From contig NZ_AP024324.1 of assembly GCF_018408855.1 (NCBI RefSeq), positions 186,001 to 250,000 of the forward strand: a stretch of DNA of 64,000 bases, read 5' to 3'. The notes beneath the pieces are model-generated. The model was given only the letters and a program-made list of their open reading frames with translations, had not been told where the DNA came from and did not search any database. This stretch comes from Caballeronia sp. NK8. GTDB taxonomy: Bacteria > Pseudomonadota > Gammaproteobacteria > Burkholderiales > Burkholderiaceae. A program made the position numbers and the translations under genes. Shown piece by piece: positions 54,167-63,161 of the stretch; the first letter of the stretch is position 1, and the number at the start of each line of letters is the position of its first letter.

Positions 54167-55009
54167 TCACAGCGCGACGCCAGCGTCGCCGACCAGTTTT
54201 TCGAGCAGCCAGATCAACGCGAAATCGATGAGCACGATCACGACCGCGAACGAGAACACGGTCGGATCGAGCGAGGACACGGTGCGGCTGTACAGCCAGA
54301 TCGGCAGCGTCATCGTATCGATGCCGTACAGAAAGAACGTCACCGTGAATTCGTTGAACGAGATGATGAAGGCGAACAGCATGCCGGCCAGAATGCCTGG
54401 CCGCATGAGCGGCAGAACTACATCGACGATCGCGCGGCGCGGGCTCGCGCCCATCAGGCACGCGGCTTCCTCGAACTCGGGGCCGATCGAGGCGACCGAC
54501 GCGGCGCAGTTCTTCACCGTGAACGGCAAGGCGAGAATCACGTGCGCGATGATGAGCCGGAAGATGCCGAGCTCGACGGGCAGCACGTTGAACACGAGCA
54601 GCAGCGAGAGCCCGAGCATCACGAGCGGATAGACGAGCGGCAGCGCGACGAGCTGTTCGATCACGGCCTTGCCGCGAAAGCGGTAGCGTGAAAGCGCGTA
54701 GGCGGCCGGCACCGAGACCGCGGTGGCGAGCAGCATCGTCGAGATCGCGACGATGAAGCTCGTCGTCAGGGCGGTGCCCATCGAGAGCACATCGCTGGCG
54801 TCGGGCGACAGGAACGTGTGCCACGCGGCGTGATACCAGCGCAGTCCGAAGCTCTGCGGCGGGAATTCAAGCGTGTCCGACGTGCCGAACGACATCGTGA
54901 TCATCGTCAGGATCGGCAATGCCGCGAGAAACAGCACGATGGTCGCGAGCAGGCTGGTCGCGCGGCTCAGCCGTCCCGGCATGATCGCGGAGAGGCGCAG
55001 GGTACTCAT
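54167..55009 (-). CDS. Polyamine-type ABC transporter permease (PotC-like)
   Basis: A 280-residue permease with six helices and the EAA loop EEAACLMGASPRRAIVDVVL; ILTMITMSFGTSD opens the periplasmic loop as in PotC. Start ATG 55009 overlaps the stop of the PotB-like gene by four bases (ATGA); longer in-frame upstream sequence lies inside that gene. Second permease of the importer. Confidence 0.93.
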   Translation of the reverse strand: MSTLRLSAIMPGRLSRATSLLATIVLFLAALPILTMITMSFGTSDTLEFPPQSFGLRWYHAAWHTFLSPDASDVLSMGTALTTSFIVAISTMLLATAVSVPAAYALSRYRFRGKAVIEQLVALPLVYPLVMLGLSLLLVFNVLPVELGIFRLIIAHVILALPFTVKNCAASVASIGPEFEEAACLMGASPRRAIVDVVLPLMRPGILAGMLFAFIISFNEFTVTFFLYGIDTMTLPIWLYSRTVSSLDPTVFSFAVVIVLIDFALIWLLEKLVGDAGVAL

Positions 55010-55926
55010 GAGCAAGACCCCTTCGTGCGTTGCATGCCGCGCACGAGCCGTTGCGAGACCGACATGACGACGAGCGTCGCCACCATCAGCACCACGCCGG
55101 ATGCCGACGCCGCCGGCCAGTTCAGGAGCGGCGCGACTTGGTCGTGCACCAGCACGGCGAGCATGGGCACGCGCCGCCCGCCGAGCAGCAGTGGCACGGC
55201 GAACGCGCTCGCGTTGTAAGCGAAGACCAGCAGGGCGCCGGACACGAGGCCGGGCATCGCGAGCGGCAGCACGATGTGGCGCAACGTCTGCCCGCGGCTC
55301 GCGCCGAGCGTCGCGGCCGCTTCCTCGTAGGAGCGCGAGATGGCGCGCATCGCGCTCGCGAGCGGCAGCACGGCGAGCGGAAACGCGGTCTGGATCAGGC
55401 CGAGCAGCACGCCGTTCTCGCGGTAGAGCCACTGCAGCGGGCGCTGCACGAGACCGGCGGCAAGCAACGCATGATTGAGCATGCCCGCCGGTCCCAGCAT
55501 CACGAGCCAGCCGTAGCCCTGCAGCAGCAGGTTGACGAGCAGCGGCAGGAGCACGCCTGCAAGGAGCAGCCGGCGCGCGAGCCGCGACTCCGTGCGCGCC
55601 ATGGCAAGCGCGACAGGAATCGCGAGCAGCACCGCGCAGATCATGCTTTGGAACGCGAGCTTCAGCGTGAGCCAGAGCGAACGCAGAAAGTACGAATCGG
55701 CGAGGTCCGCGTAGTTGCGCAGCGTGAACGCATGCCACTCGTTCCCCGACACGCCGACGCTCATGCGCAGCACCGCGAGCGAAGCCGCGATGAGCACGGC
55801 GAGAAACGCCAGGATCGGCGCGAGCAGCACCCAGGGCGGCACCCTGGGCAACGCGGGAGCCGCCGGCTGCCCGACGGCTTCGTCTGCCATTGCGCCTGTC
55901 CTGCGACGGAAAAGAAGTGCGGACAT
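55006..55926 (-). CDS. Polyamine-type ABC transporter permease (PotB-like)
   Basis: A 306-residue permease with six helices and the EAA loop EEAAATLGASRGQTLRHIVL. An N-terminal cytoplasmic extension of about 28 residues rich in Arg/Ala/Pro precedes the first helix (WVLLAPILAFLAVLIAASLA). An internal ATG 36 bases later might be the true start. It starts five bases after the binding-protein stop, so the operon order is binding protein, PotB, PotC, PotA. Confidence 0.92.
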   Translation of the reverse strand: MSALLFRRRTGAMADEAVGQPAAPALPRVPPWVLLAPILAFLAVLIAASLAVLRMSVGVSGNEWHAFTLRNYADLADSYFLRSLWLTLKLAFQSMICAVLLAIPVALAMARTESRLARRLLLAGVLLPLLVNLLLQGYGWLVMLGPAGMLNHALLAAGLVQRPLQWLYRENGVLLGLIQTAFPLAVLPLASAMRAISRSYEEAAATLGASRGQTLRHIVLPLAMPGLVSGALLVFAYNASAFAVPLLLGGRRVPMLAVLVHDQVAPLLNWPAASASGVVLMVATLVVMSVSQRLVRGMQRTKGSCS

Positions 55927-55931
55927 GGATG

Positions 55932-57029
55932 TCAGGCCGAGAAGATTTCCGTGTAGCGCTTGATCCAGGCCGGCTGCACCGCCGCCAGCGCCTTGTCGTC
56001 GTGCAACACGGCGCTCTCGGCGATCTGTTGGGCAGACGGCACGAACGCGCGGCTTTCGGCGGGAATCACGGCCTTCGAGTTCACCGGACCGTTCAGCACG
56101 TCGGCGGCCATGCGGCCTTGCACGCCGGCGTCGAGAGAATGGTTGATGAACGCGTGGATCAGGTCGATATCGCCCGGATGCGCCTTCGGGATGACCGTGA
56201 ACATCAGTTGTGTCGCGAAGCCTTCCTTCATGCCATACGTGACGGCCATCTTGTACTCGGGCTTGCGCAATTGATTGGGGAAGAACGCCGGCGAATAGAT
56301 GCCGCCGATATCCAGCGATCCGGTGCGAAACAGATCGGCGACCTGGTTCGGGTTCTCGCCGAGCGTGAGCACGCGGTCCTTCAGTTGCGCGAGCTTCTTG
56401 AAGCCCGGTTCGATGTTCTGCTGCGAGCCTCCGGCCATCTTGGCGGCGATGATCGCGAGATCGACCGCTTCAGCCCACTCCGGCGGCGGCAGGAAGATCC
56501 GGCCTGCATACTTCGGATCCCAGAGCGCCTCGTAGCTCGACGGCGCCGTCTTGACCGAGGCCGTGCTGTAGAAGAGGCCGTCCGACCACAGCAGATAACC
56601 GATCCCGAAACCATTGGCGCCGGTACGGTACTGCGCGCCGACGTCCTTCAGGTTCGGCAGCTTGTTCAGATCGGGCTTCATGAGAAGGCCGGCGTCCGCG
56701 AGGCCCGAAGCGCCCACGCCCGCGAGCGTGATCACGTCGTAGGTCGGCCTGTCGCCGGCCGCCTTCACTTTCGCCACCATGCCGGAGGTGCCGTCGGCGC
56801 GGTCCGCGACGACCTGCGCGCCGGTCTTTTGACTAAAGGTCGCGGCGATGTTGCGCAATGCCGCCGCGCCGGTGTCGTCGGACCACGTCAAGAGGCGCAG
56901 CGTCTTGCCGGCAAAGCTCTTTTCCTGCGCCTTCGCCGTGCTGATGAACGGCATCGGCAGGCTCGATGCGGCGAGCGCCGCGCCGATGGTCTTGATGGCC
57001 TGCCTTCTGCCTCGTTTGATGTCTTGCAT
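55932..57029 (-). CDS. Polyamine-type ABC substrate-binding protein (PotD-like), possible Tat signal
   Basis: A 365-residue periplasmic binding protein of family 1. The signal peptide carries a twin arginine (GRRQAIKTIGAALAAS), a Tat-like n-region, and ends near residue 35 (TAKAQ). The mature part has KTLRLLTWSDDTGAAALRNI, GYLLWSDGLFY, WDPKYAGRIFLPPPEWAEA and SAVLHDDKALAAVQPAWIKR. It fits the PotD/PotF group loosely; the usual polyamine acidic residues could not be located with confidence. It follows the aldehyde dehydrogenase by 162 bases, the largest gap of the set, so a separate promoter is likely. Confidence 0.9.
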   Translation of the reverse strand: MQDIKRGRRQAIKTIGAALAASSLPMPFISTAKAQEKSFAGKTLRLLTWSDDTGAAALRNIAATFSQKTGAQVVADRADGTSGMVAKVKAAGDRPTYDVITLAGVGASGLADAGLLMKPDLNKLPNLKDVGAQYRTGANGFGIGYLLWSDGLFYSTASVKTAPSSYEALWDPKYAGRIFLPPPEWAEAVDLAIIAAKMAGGSQQNIEPGFKKLAQLKDRVLTLGENPNQVADLFRTGSLDIGGIYSPAFFPNQLRKPEYKMAVTYGMKEGFATQLMFTVIPKAHPGDIDLIHAFINHSLDAGVQGRMAADVLNGPVNSKAVIPAESRAFVPSAQQIAESAVLHDDKALAAVQPAWIKRYTEIFSA

Positions 57030-57124
57030 GGCTCACTCCTCGCGAAAACGGTGCAGCGGTCGGTCAATGCGGTGGGTCGATCAACAACGGCTTCGGTGAG
57101 AACACTCTAGGGATGCCAAATTTC

Positions 57125-57154
57125 GGCAACAATCGAATTCTCGGCATGGTTGCC
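57125..57154. promoter_or_regulatory. Inverted repeat before the polyamine-type importer operon
   Basis: GGCAAC (57125-57130) and GTTGCC (57149-57154) are perfect 6-bp arms around 18 bases, in the 162-base gap between the aldehyde dehydrogenase and the binding-protein gene, on the promoter side of the importer operon. Possibly a regulator site; chance is not excluded. Confidence 0.25.
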
Positions 57155-57191
57155 ATGAGCCGAACGCATGGCTCAAGCTTCGAAAAGCCTT

Positions 57192-58667
57192 TCAAACTGG
57201 ATCGGCCGCGCTCAGGATCTGTTTGACTTCCTGGAATGCCGCGAGTCCGAACGGCCCCAGTTCGCGGCCGATGCTGCTTTTCTTGTAGCCGCCCCAGGAC
57301 GTCTGAGGAAAGATCAGTTGCGGTGAATTGATCCAGACGACGCCGGCCTGCAGCGCGCCGGCAACGCGCTGGCCGCGTGGCCCGTCGCGCGTGACGACGG
57401 TTGCGACCAGGCCGAACTCGGTATCGTTGGCCGTGGCGATCGCATCGTCTTCCGTATCGAAGCTGCGCACGCATAACACGGGTCCGAATATTTCTTCGCG
57501 CCATATTGCGCTGTCGGTGGGAAGATCGACGAACATGGTTGGCTGAACGAAATAGCCTGCTCCTTCCGGCGCTTCGCCCTGGACCACGAGACTCGCGCCA
57601 TCCGCCTTGCCCCGCGCGATGAAACGTTGCACGCGTTCGTATTGCGCGCGGTTCGTGAGCGGCCCCATCTGCACGCCGGAGGCAAACGGATCGCCGACGA
57701 CGGTTCGCGCCACGCGGTCGGCGAGGCGCGCGATCAGCGCCTCCGCGAGCGGCCGCTCGACGAGCACCCGCGACGTGGCCGAGCACATCTGTCCGGCATT
57801 GAAGAACGCGCCGCCCGTGACGAGATCGACGGCGAGATCGAGGTCGGCGTCCGCGAACACGACGATCGACGACTTGCCGCCCAGTTCGAGGCTCACGCCC
57901 TTGATGGATTGCGCCGCCGCTTTCATGACCTGCTCGCCGACCGCCGTGCTGCCGGTGAACGACACCTTCGACACGAGCGGATGCGTCGTGAGCGCCGCAC
58001 CGACCTCCGCGCCGGTGCCCGTCACGACGTTGAATACGCCGGGCGGCAGACCCGCGCGCTCGACGATCGCGGCCAGCTCCAGCTCCGGCAAGGGGGTGAA
58101 TTCGGAAGGCTTCAGCACGACGGTGCATCCCGCGGCGAGCGCGGGGGCGAGCTTCCACGCTGTCGTGACCATCGGGAAGTTCCATGGCACGATCAGGCCG
58201 ACCACGCCCGTCGGTTCACGACGGATCACGGCGCGATGATCGCTGCTCGGAATCGCGATCTCTTCTTCGGCTGCGTCCAGCGTGTCGGCGAGTTCAGCGT
58301 AGTAGTCGAAGGTCGCGACCACGTCGCCGACGTCGATGCGCGATTCGGCAATCGGCTTGCCGTTGTTGAGCGACTGAAGCGCGGCGAGGTGCTCGCCATG
58401 CGCCTCCACAGCGCGCGCAAGCGCACGCAGAAAGCCGGCGCGCTGTGCGCCCGATGTCTGCTTCCAGGCGCGAAATGCACGCGATGCCGCGCGCACGGCG
58501 CAATCGACATCGGCGGGGCCGCCGACCTCCACTTCGACGATCGTTTCTTCCGTCGACGGATTGACGACGGCCAAGCGCCGCCGCGTCTCGGGCGCGCACC
58601 AGCGGCCATCGATGAAAAGTTGCGTGCGCAGCGGGACATCGAAAAGGGAACGTGTCTGCTCGCTCAT
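57192..58667 (-). CDS. Aldehyde dehydrogenase (4-guanidinobutyraldehyde candidate)
   Basis: A 491-residue NAD(P)-dependent aldehyde dehydrogenase. It has VVGLIVPWNFPMVTTAWKLA, FTGSTAVGEQVMKAA, catalytic Glu in VSLELGGKSSIVVF and catalytic Cys in FFNAGQMCSATSRV; the end KKSSIGRELGPFGL is betaine/aminoaldehyde-dehydrogenase-like. It starts inside the stop of the 2-ketoarginine-decarboxylase-like gene (ATGA, 58664-58667), so the two are a translational unit: the decarboxylase would yield an aldehyde that this oxidises to 4-guanidinobutyrate. The substrate assignment is an inference from this pairing. Confidence 0.93.
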   Translation of the reverse strand: MSEQTRSLFDVPLRTQLFIDGRWCAPETRRRLAVVNPSTEETIVEVEVGGPADVDCAVRAASRAFRAWKQTSGAQRAGFLRALARAVEAHGEHLAALQSLNNGKPIAESRIDVGDVVATFDYYAELADTLDAAEEEIAIPSSDHRAVIRREPTGVVGLIVPWNFPMVTTAWKLAPALAAGCTVVLKPSEFTPLPELELAAIVERAGLPPGVFNVVTGTGAEVGAALTTHPLVSKVSFTGSTAVGEQVMKAAAQSIKGVSLELGGKSSIVVFADADLDLAVDLVTGGAFFNAGQMCSATSRVLVERPLAEALIARLADRVARTVVGDPFASGVQMGPLTNRAQYERVQRFIARGKADGASLVVQGEAPEGAGYFVQPTMFVDLPTDSAIWREEIFGPVLCVRSFDTEDDAIATANDTEFGLVATVVTRDGPRGQRVAGALQAGVVWINSPQLIFPQTSWGGYKKSSIGRELGPFGLAAFQEVKQILSAADPV

Positions 58668-60325
58668 GACGGCACCCGCGCAAACCAGTCGGCTTCGCGA
58701 ACCTCGATCACGGTCGGGACCTCGCGCGATATCGCTTTCCGCAATTGCGTGTCGAGCGCCTGTGGATCGTCGGCGCGCGCAGCCTCGCATCCGAAGGCTT
58801 TCGCCAGCGCGATGAAGTCGGGCGTGTAGATATCGACGCCAACAGGCGAGATATCGCGCTGGTCCATATATTTGCGGATCTCGCCGTAGCCGAAGTTGTT
58901 CCAGAGCAGCACGATGACGGGCACGCGCGCTTCCACCGCGCTCGCCAGTTCCGGCAGCGTGAACTGAAGGCCGCCGTCGCCGATCAGACACACGACCGGC
59001 CGCTCGCGCGCGGCAAGCTTCGCGCCGATCGCGGCGGGCAGCCCGTATCCGAGCGTGCCGTAGCCGGTGGACGAGTTGAACCATGAGCGCGGGGCCGGCG
59101 CATCGTGAAGAAAATTGCCCGCGTAGACCGGGCTCGTCGAATCGCCTGCGATGATGACGCCGGGCAGCGCGTCGACGATCGTGTCGATCAGGCGTTGCTG
59201 CGATCGCATCGCGGCGTCGCAGCCGGCGAAGATGGCCTCGCGCACCGCCGTCACGCGCGCCGCGCCCCAGTCGGGCGATGCGGGACGCACCGGTCGCTCG
59301 TGCAGTCTCGTCGACAGCGCGCTCAACGTCTCGCGCGAGTCGCCGACGATAGCCACGTCCGGTTGCGCATTGCGCATGACCTGCTGCGCATCGATGTCGA
59401 TGCGGATGAGTTGTCCGTCGATCGCGAACCCGCCATCGAAAAGCACGTCGTAGTCGGTTTCGCCCAGTTCGGTGCCGACCGCGAGCACGACGTCGGCTTC
59501 GCGAATCATCGCGCGGGTCGGCGGCAGCGACTGTGTCGAGCCGACGAGAAGCGGCTCTGCGCAGGGCAGAAGTCCTTTCGCGTTGGTGGTGAGCGCGACG
59601 GGCGCCTGCAGCCGCTCGGCCAGCTCGCGCAATTCGACCGCTGCGTGCGCCGCGCCGCCGCCGGCGAGAATCAGCGGGCGGCGGGCATCGGCGAGCAGTT
59701 CGACGGCAGCGGCGAGCGCGGCGGGATGCGCGGTGGGTTTCGCCGCGCGCACAGCGGGCGAAGCCTTCATCGCATGCACCGGGGACACGATGACATCGAG
59801 CGGAATCTCGATATGCACGGGCCGTGGCCGCGCGCTCTCGAACACCGCGAACGCGCGAGCCAGCACCTGAGGCAACTCGGCGGCATCGAGCAGGGTGTGG
59901 GAGAACGCGGCGAGTCCGTCGAATACTTGGCGCTGCGAAGGAAGCTCATGCAGACGACCGTCGCCGTTGCCGAGGTGGCTGCGTGCATTGACGCTCGATA
60001 TCACGAGCATCGGAATGGAGTCGGCATAGGCTTGCGCCATCGCGGTCGCGATGTTGGTCATGCCCGGCCCGGTGATGATGAAGCACACGCCGGGCTTGCC
60101 CGTGACACGCGCGTAGCCGTCGGCCATGAAGCCCGCGCCTTGTTCGTGACGAGGCGTCACGTGCCGCATCGACGAGTGCGCGAGCCCGCGATAGAGCTCC
60201 ACGGTGTGCACGCCCGGGATGCCGAAGACGTACTCGACGCCGTAGTTTTCGAGCAATGTGACGAGCGTTTCGCCACAGGTTCGAAGGCATGAGTCGAAGT
60301 GCTTGCTGGATTCGCGAAGGTTCAT
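58664..60325 (-). CDS. aruI: ThDP-dependent 2-ketoarginine decarboxylase (AruI-like)
   Basis: A 553-residue thiamine-diphosphate enzyme of the acetolactate-synthase fold. It has VEYVFGIPGVHTVELYRGLA, RHEQGAGFMADGYARVTGKP (catalytic Glu) and the ThDP-metal motif GDGGLQFTLPELA with NN 30 residues from the GDG. The sequence resembles AruI, which decarboxylates 2-ketoarginine to 4-guanidinobutyraldehyde in the arginine transaminase pathway. The adjoining aldehyde dehydrogenase and two amino-acid/polyamine importers fit. The arginine:pyruvate transaminase AruH is not in the window. ATG 60325 is favoured over ATG 60337 and TTG 60382 by Shine-Dalgarno spacing. A different 2-keto acid as substrate is possible. 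Confidence 0.8.
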   Translation of the reverse strand: MNLRESSKHFDSCLRTCGETLVTLLENYGVEYVFGIPGVHTVELYRGLAHSSMRHVTPRHEQGAGFMADGYARVTGKPGVCFIITGPGMTNIATAMAQAYADSIPMLVISSVNARSHLGNGDGRLHELPSQRQVFDGLAAFSHTLLDAAELPQVLARAFAVFESARPRPVHIEIPLDVIVSPVHAMKASPAVRAAKPTAHPAALAAAVELLADARRPLILAGGGAAHAAVELRELAERLQAPVALTTNAKGLLPCAEPLLVGSTQSLPPTRAMIREADVVLAVGTELGETDYDVLFDGGFAIDGQLIRIDIDAQQVMRNAQPDVAIVGDSRETLSALSTRLHERPVRPASPDWGAARVTAVREAIFAGCDAAMRSQQRLIDTIVDALPGVIIAGDSTSPVYAGNFLHDAPAPRSWFNSSTGYGTLGYGLPAAIGAKLAARERPVVCLIGDGGLQFTLPELASAVEARVPVIVLLWNNFGYGEIRKYMDQRDISPVGVDIYTPDFIALAKAFGCEAARADDPQALDTQLRKAISREVPTVIEVREADWFARVPS

Positions 60326-60594
60326 CGGTCGTCGCATTCCTGGTTGGTTTGAGCACGGACGCGGTCGGGGTGCACGAGTCAACAGTGCGCGCTGGCGGCG
60401 GGTGGGGTGGAATCATTCTCGACGCGGCCCGGTCGTGGCGACAATCGAAAAGATCTCATGGGGCGCATGACTTCCCTGCATGAGGCCGGGAAGACCCGCA
60501 TGCACGGAGCCAATGCGGGAAAGGAACGAACGATGTCCGAAGCAGAATGGCGCGATGCTGCATACTTTGGCATCGCACCGCCGGGAACATCGAC

Positions 60595-61542
60595 ATGGCT
60601 AACGACCTTGCACGATCATGGCTGACCTTGAGCGCGCCCGTGGCCGCCGCGCGGGGCGCGGGCCGCCCCATCGTGGCGCTGGAATCGACCATCATCGCCC
60701 ACGGCATGCCATACCCCGAGAACATCCGGACCGCGCGCGAAGTAGAGGCGCTGATTCGGGATGCCGGGGCCGAACCCGCGACGATCGCCGTGATCGGCGG
60801 GCGAATCCGCGTCGGCGTGACGGATGGCGAGCTGGAACTGCTCGGCCGTTCGGACCACGTGCACAAGGTCAGCCGCCGCGACCTGCCGGCCGTGCTGGCC
60901 AGCGGCGAGCCTGGGGCCACGACGGTTGCCGGCACGATGATATGTGCCGCACTGGCGGGCATCGAGGTATTCGTCACCGGCGGCATTGGCGGCGTGCACC
61001 GGGGCGCGCAGGAAACGTTCGATATCTCGGCCGATCTGCAGGAGCTGGCGAAGACCTCGGTGGCGGTGGTCTGCGCCGGCGCGAAGTCCATCCTGGACAT
61101 CGGGCTCACGCTGGAATACCTGGAGACGCACGGCGTGCCGGTGCTCAGTTGCGAGCAGGACAATTTCGCGGCGTTCTACACGCGCGACAGCGGCTTTCGC
61201 GCGGACTTCAGGCTGGACGACGCGGCGCAGCAGGCACGCTTCCTCCGCGCCAAGTGGGATCTGGGACTCGCCGGGGGTGTGGTATTGAGCACGCCGGTGC
61301 CGAAAGCGTCGGAGATGGCGGTCGAAGAGATCGACGCTCTGACGCGGCAGGCGCTCGTCGCGGCGACGGAGCGAGGCATCACCGGCAAGGCGCTGACCCC
61401 TTTCTTGCTGGCTCGCATCCACGCGCTGACGGGCGGGCGCAGTCTGGCGACGAACATCGCGATCGTGAAACACAATGCCGAGGTGGGGGCGAGATTGGCG
61501 TTGGCGCTGGCGCATGCGAAGCCTGGGGCAGGCCAGGCCTGA
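60595..61542 (+). CDS. psuG: Pseudouridine-5'-phosphate glycosidase PsuG
   Basis: This 315-residue enzyme cleaves pseudouridine 5'-phosphate to uracil and ribose 5-phosphate. Family motifs seen are VALESTIIAHGMPYPENI, TIAVIGGRIRVGVTD, KVSRRDLPAVLA, FVTGGIGGVHRGAQETFDIS and CAGAKSILDIGLTLEYLET. ATG 60595 is chosen as the first start consistent with the family. The kinase partner PsuK is not next to it; an isochorismatase-fold gene follows 30 bases on. It diverges from the aruI-like gene with a 269-base gap in which no operator was recognised. Confidence 0.93.
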   Translation: MANDLARSWLTLSAPVAAARGAGRPIVALESTIIAHGMPYPENIRTAREVEALIRDAGAEPATIAVIGGRIRVGVTDGELELLGRSDHVHKVSRRDLPAVLASGEPGATTVAGTMICAALAGIEVFVTGGIGGVHRGAQETFDISADLQELAKTSVAVVCAGAKSILDIGLTLEYLETHGVPVLSCEQDNFAAFYTRDSGFRADFRLDDAAQQARFLRAKWDLGLAGGVVLSTPVPKASEMAVEEIDALTRQALVAATERGITGKALTPFLLARIHALTGGRSLATNIAIVKHNAEVGARLALALAHAKPGAGQA

Positions 61543-61572
61543 TGGCCGTGTTCGACGCAAAGGAGAGTGGAT

Positions 61573-62181
61573 ATGGAAACAGAGCAGCGCTCGAGCCCGC
61601 ACATTCCGGCAATCGCGCCGGCGCGAACCGCGCTCATCGTCATGCATTACCAGACCGATATTCTCGGGCTGTTTCCATCGGTCGCGCCAGCGCTGATCGC
61701 CAATACGCGCAAGCTATGCGACGCGGCGCGGGCGAGCGGCGTCGGCGTTTATTTCGCCAATCTCCGCTTCAGTCCGGGCTATCCGGAAGTCAGCCCATCG
61801 AACAAGAACGGGCAGGGAATCAAACGGCTGGGTCTTTTCACCGACGACGGTATCGCGCCGGAGTTGGGCCGGCGCGACGATGAACCGCTCGTCATCGCGC
61901 ACCGGGCCAGCGTGTTCTTCGGCACCGGTCTCGCGGAACGGCTCGCTGCACGAGGCTTCGATTCGCTGATCATGGCCGGTATTGCGTCGACCGGGGTCGT
62001 GTTGTCGTCGGTTGCGTATGCGAGCGATGCGGACTTTCGCCTGTACACGGTCAAGGATTGTTGTTACGACCCGGATCAGGTGGTGCATGACCATCTGTTT
62101 TCCACCGCGTTCGATTCGCGTACCACCGTGTTGTCGCTTGCGGATGCCTTGGTGCTGCTCGCGTCGAGTGGGATGGGCTGA
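61573..62181 (+). CDS. Isochorismatase-fold hydrolase lacking the catalytic cysteine
   Basis: A 202-residue cytoplasmic protein of the isochorismatase/nicotinamidase fold. The N-terminal strand is TALIVMHYQTDILG, with only the second of the usual two acidic residues (family: D-x-Q-x-D). The strand normally bearing the catalytic Cys reads IMAGIASTGVVLSSVAYASD, with Val instead of Cys. Hence it is not a normal cysteine hydrolase; isochorismatase-like or non-catalytic roles remain. AAAGGAG precedes ATG 61573. It lies 30 bases after psuG and should be co-transcribed; a hairpin follows. Confidence 0.87.
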   Translation: METEQRSSPHIPAIAPARTALIVMHYQTDILGLFPSVAPALIANTRKLCDAARASGVGVYFANLRFSPGYPEVSPSNKNGQGIKRLGLFTDDGIAPELGRRDDEPLVIAHRASVFFGTGLAERLAARGFDSLIMAGIASTGVVLSSVAYASDADFRLYTVKDCCYDPDQVVHDHLFSTAFDSRTTVLSLADALVLLASSGMG

Positions 62182-62182
62182 A

Positions 62183-62206
62183 GGACCACTTTCGAAAAAG
62201 CGGTCC
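62183..62206 (+). terminator. Hairpin after the isochorismatase-fold gene
   Basis: GGACCACTTT (62183-62192) pairs with AAAGCGGTCC (62197-62206), ten pairs with one mismatch, around CGAA. It begins two bases after the stop codon. No T run follows. Probable end of the psuG operon. Confidence 0.45.
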
Positions 62207-62405
62207 CGGCAATCTACTGAAAGATGAATCCGTCAGTTAGCATAGTAATTGCTGTGATCAATGGCGAACTCGCCATGACGCTCGCAGGACAGAGCGCAGC
62301 CTCGCGCGGTTTGGTTTCACAGTTAGCGTTGTAGCGATGCAAAACACATAAAGACCATACTCAAAGGAAAGAGCACGAACGAGAGTCTCGCGAATTGGGC
62401 CGTTT

Positions 62406-62723
62406 GTGAAACGAGCGACTCTGGCATCTCGATCGCGTCAAGCGGCTTATGTGAAGCTCGCGACCGGCGCGCAAGGCGTCTACTTTTCGTACACGAAGGG
62501 CGATGGCACGCGAAGTGTGACGTATAACGCGGCGAACCTCGCGGCGCTCATCAAGCAGCGTCAGCAGCGGCTAAAGAATGCTTGCCGCGCTCGCGCGCGA
62601 TTCGCTCCATGTACCGATAGCTCTCTATCTCAAGAGGCTAACGCGATCAAAGGCAAAGACAAACTTCGGCGCAATCGCGCTGCCTCGCTCGGCCGTGCCG
62701 TATCCGGTCAAGCAGCCTTTTGA
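62406..62723 (+). pseudogene. Fragment resembling phage gpW head-tail connector
   Basis: A 105-residue frame starting at GTG 62406 without clear ribosome-binding site. Residues about 12-58 (AAYVKLATGAQGVYF and SVTYNAANLAALIKQRQQRL) follow the gpW pattern: a helix, LATG, a beta hairpin, then Y-x2-ANLAAL and a helix. The remainder is Arg-rich and unlike the family, and its end overlaps the convergent gene at 62625-63161, suggesting a decayed phage gene. No other phage genes are adjacent. Assignment is tentative. Confidence 0.3.
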
Positions 62724-63161
62724 ATCCGGCACAAATCGCCCGGAGAAAACGACTCGCTGTCCGCGCGAAAGCTTTGCGACCGAATCGAACAGCCGCGTTC
62801 CCCGCTGAATCTTCGACCCGGCGTCCTGCAACTCGCCGTTCGTGCCCAGCGTCAGATTGGGCGCAATCCTGATTTCAAACCGCGCTTCGTTGGCAAGATA
62901 TGTATCGATACGTTCGACCGTACCGCTCCAATTGCGAGCCTCCTTCGGCATGTTGCACAGCGAGGTGTCGCGTGCGGGTCCAATCGACTCGTGCTGGACA
63001 TCATTCTCGGCGTCATCCCAGCGCTGTGCTTGATGATTCACGACAGCAATGAGCGCGGCCTCGTCTTTTGGTCGCATGTCGCCCGTCTTGGGGCAGGCAA
63101 GCGCGCCGATGCAAATCAGCGCGAAGCTTGCTACCGCAAGCGAGAGAGTGTTTCGGTTCAT
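62625..63161 (-). CDS. Exported protein of unknown function
   Basis: A 178-residue protein with an N-terminal signal (LSLAVASFALICIGALAC), possibly ending at or just after Cys23; the -3 to -1 residues do not form a canonical lipobox. The mature part includes NWSGTVERIDTYLANEARFE, IRIAPNLTLGT and GQRVVFSGRFVPDSKGCLTG, a beta-rich pattern like a small OB-type or DUF domain with a possible disulphide (Cys in SLCNMP and KGCLTG). No family is recognised. It is monocistronic and convergent to the gpW-like fragment. Confidence 0.7.
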   Translation of the reverse strand: MNRNTLSLAVASFALICIGALACPKTGDMRPKDEAALIAVVNHQAQRWDDAENDVQHESIGPARDTSLCNMPKEARNWSGTVERIDTYLANEARFEIRIAPNLTLGTNGELQDAGSKIQRGTRLFDSVAKLSRGQRVVFSGRFVPDSKGCLTGYGTAERGSAIAPKFVFAFDRVSLLR

